The notes under the pieces were generated by a model, which was given only the letters and a program-made list of their open reading frames with translations, made no database searches and was not told the DNA's origin. The translations under genes and the position numbers were made by a program. A stretch of 11,418 bases of DNA from JACDDK01 sp038198445 (GTDB lineage: Bacteria > Actinomycetota > Rubrobacteria > Rubrobacterales > Rubrobacteraceae), in the NCBI GenBank assembly GCA_038198445.1, contig JBBPZZ010000063.1:1-11418 (forward strand). The letters are read 5' to 3'. Below, piece by piece: positions 11,414 to 11,418 of the stretch (position 1 is the stretch's first letter; each line of letters begins with the position of its first letter).

Positions 11414-11418
11414 ATGAG
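11414..11418 (+). CDS. Start of a divergent gene running off the right edge
   Basis: ATG at 11414 follows AGGAG (11404-11408) with 5-nt spacing, a good ribosome site. Only five bases are in the window, so the product is unknown. Before the insertion this gene would have stood about 210 bp from gutM, in divergent orientation. No convincing promoter was found in 11324-11413; GATATA at 11376-11381 is a weak -10 candidate. Confidence 0.45.

Noticed and set aside
1..11418. CRISPR array, tRNA, rRNA or prophage signatures
   Set aside because: No regularly spaced repeats, no cloverleaf-like or ribosomal sequence and no phage structural genes were seen by eye on either strand.

Overview
The window comes from a high-GC bacterium, most likely an actinobacterium of the Rubrobacter type. 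This is inferred from the GC-rich coding bias, the charged protein composition and the gene families, not from a database match. It holds three blocks.

Block 1 (1-213) has the last 41 codons of an IS630-family-like transposase on the plus strand, followed by a short gap with one hairpin.

Block 2 (214-8937, minus strand) looks like one ten-gene operon. All gaps are 46 nt or less and most junctions touch or overlap. In transcription order: gutM-like activator, sorbitol-type PTS IIC (srlA), IIB/C (srlE), IIA (srlB), a homoserine-dehydrogenase-like oxidoreductase with a C-terminal SAF domain, a SorC-family sugar-phosphate regulator, a PH/SHOCT-domain protein, E1 alpha, E1 beta and lipoyl E2 of an acetoin/2-oxoacid dehydrogenase complex, and a small zinc-ribbon protein. 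The promoter is well preserved (TTGACA-N18-TAAAAT), and a 13-bp TGAAC/GTTCA palindrome lies between the -35 and -10 boxes, a likely operator for the operon's own SorC protein. The operon has no sorbitol-6-phosphate dehydrogenase (SrlD) and no E3. The simplest reading is that the PTS imports and phosphorylates a polyol-like compound, the SAF oxidoreductase oxidises it, and the thiamine-dependent complex cleaves a carbonyl intermediate to an acyl-CoA. The substrate is unknown.

Block 3 (9058-11315) is a complete 2,258-bp IS1595-family element. It has perfect 25-bp terminal inverted repeats starting GGC and an 8-bp target duplication (AAAGTAAA, 9050-9057 and 11316-11323). Besides the transposase (minus strand, apparently leaderless) it carries four small passenger genes: a charged 54-aa protein, a two-helix membrane protein, a ribbon-helix-helix DNA-binding protein, and a 33-aa very basic peptide with a strong ribosome binding site followed by a long stem-loop. 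It landed 5 bp from the operon's -35 box and split a roughly 210-bp divergent intergenic region. The divergent gene starts at the last five bases of the window.
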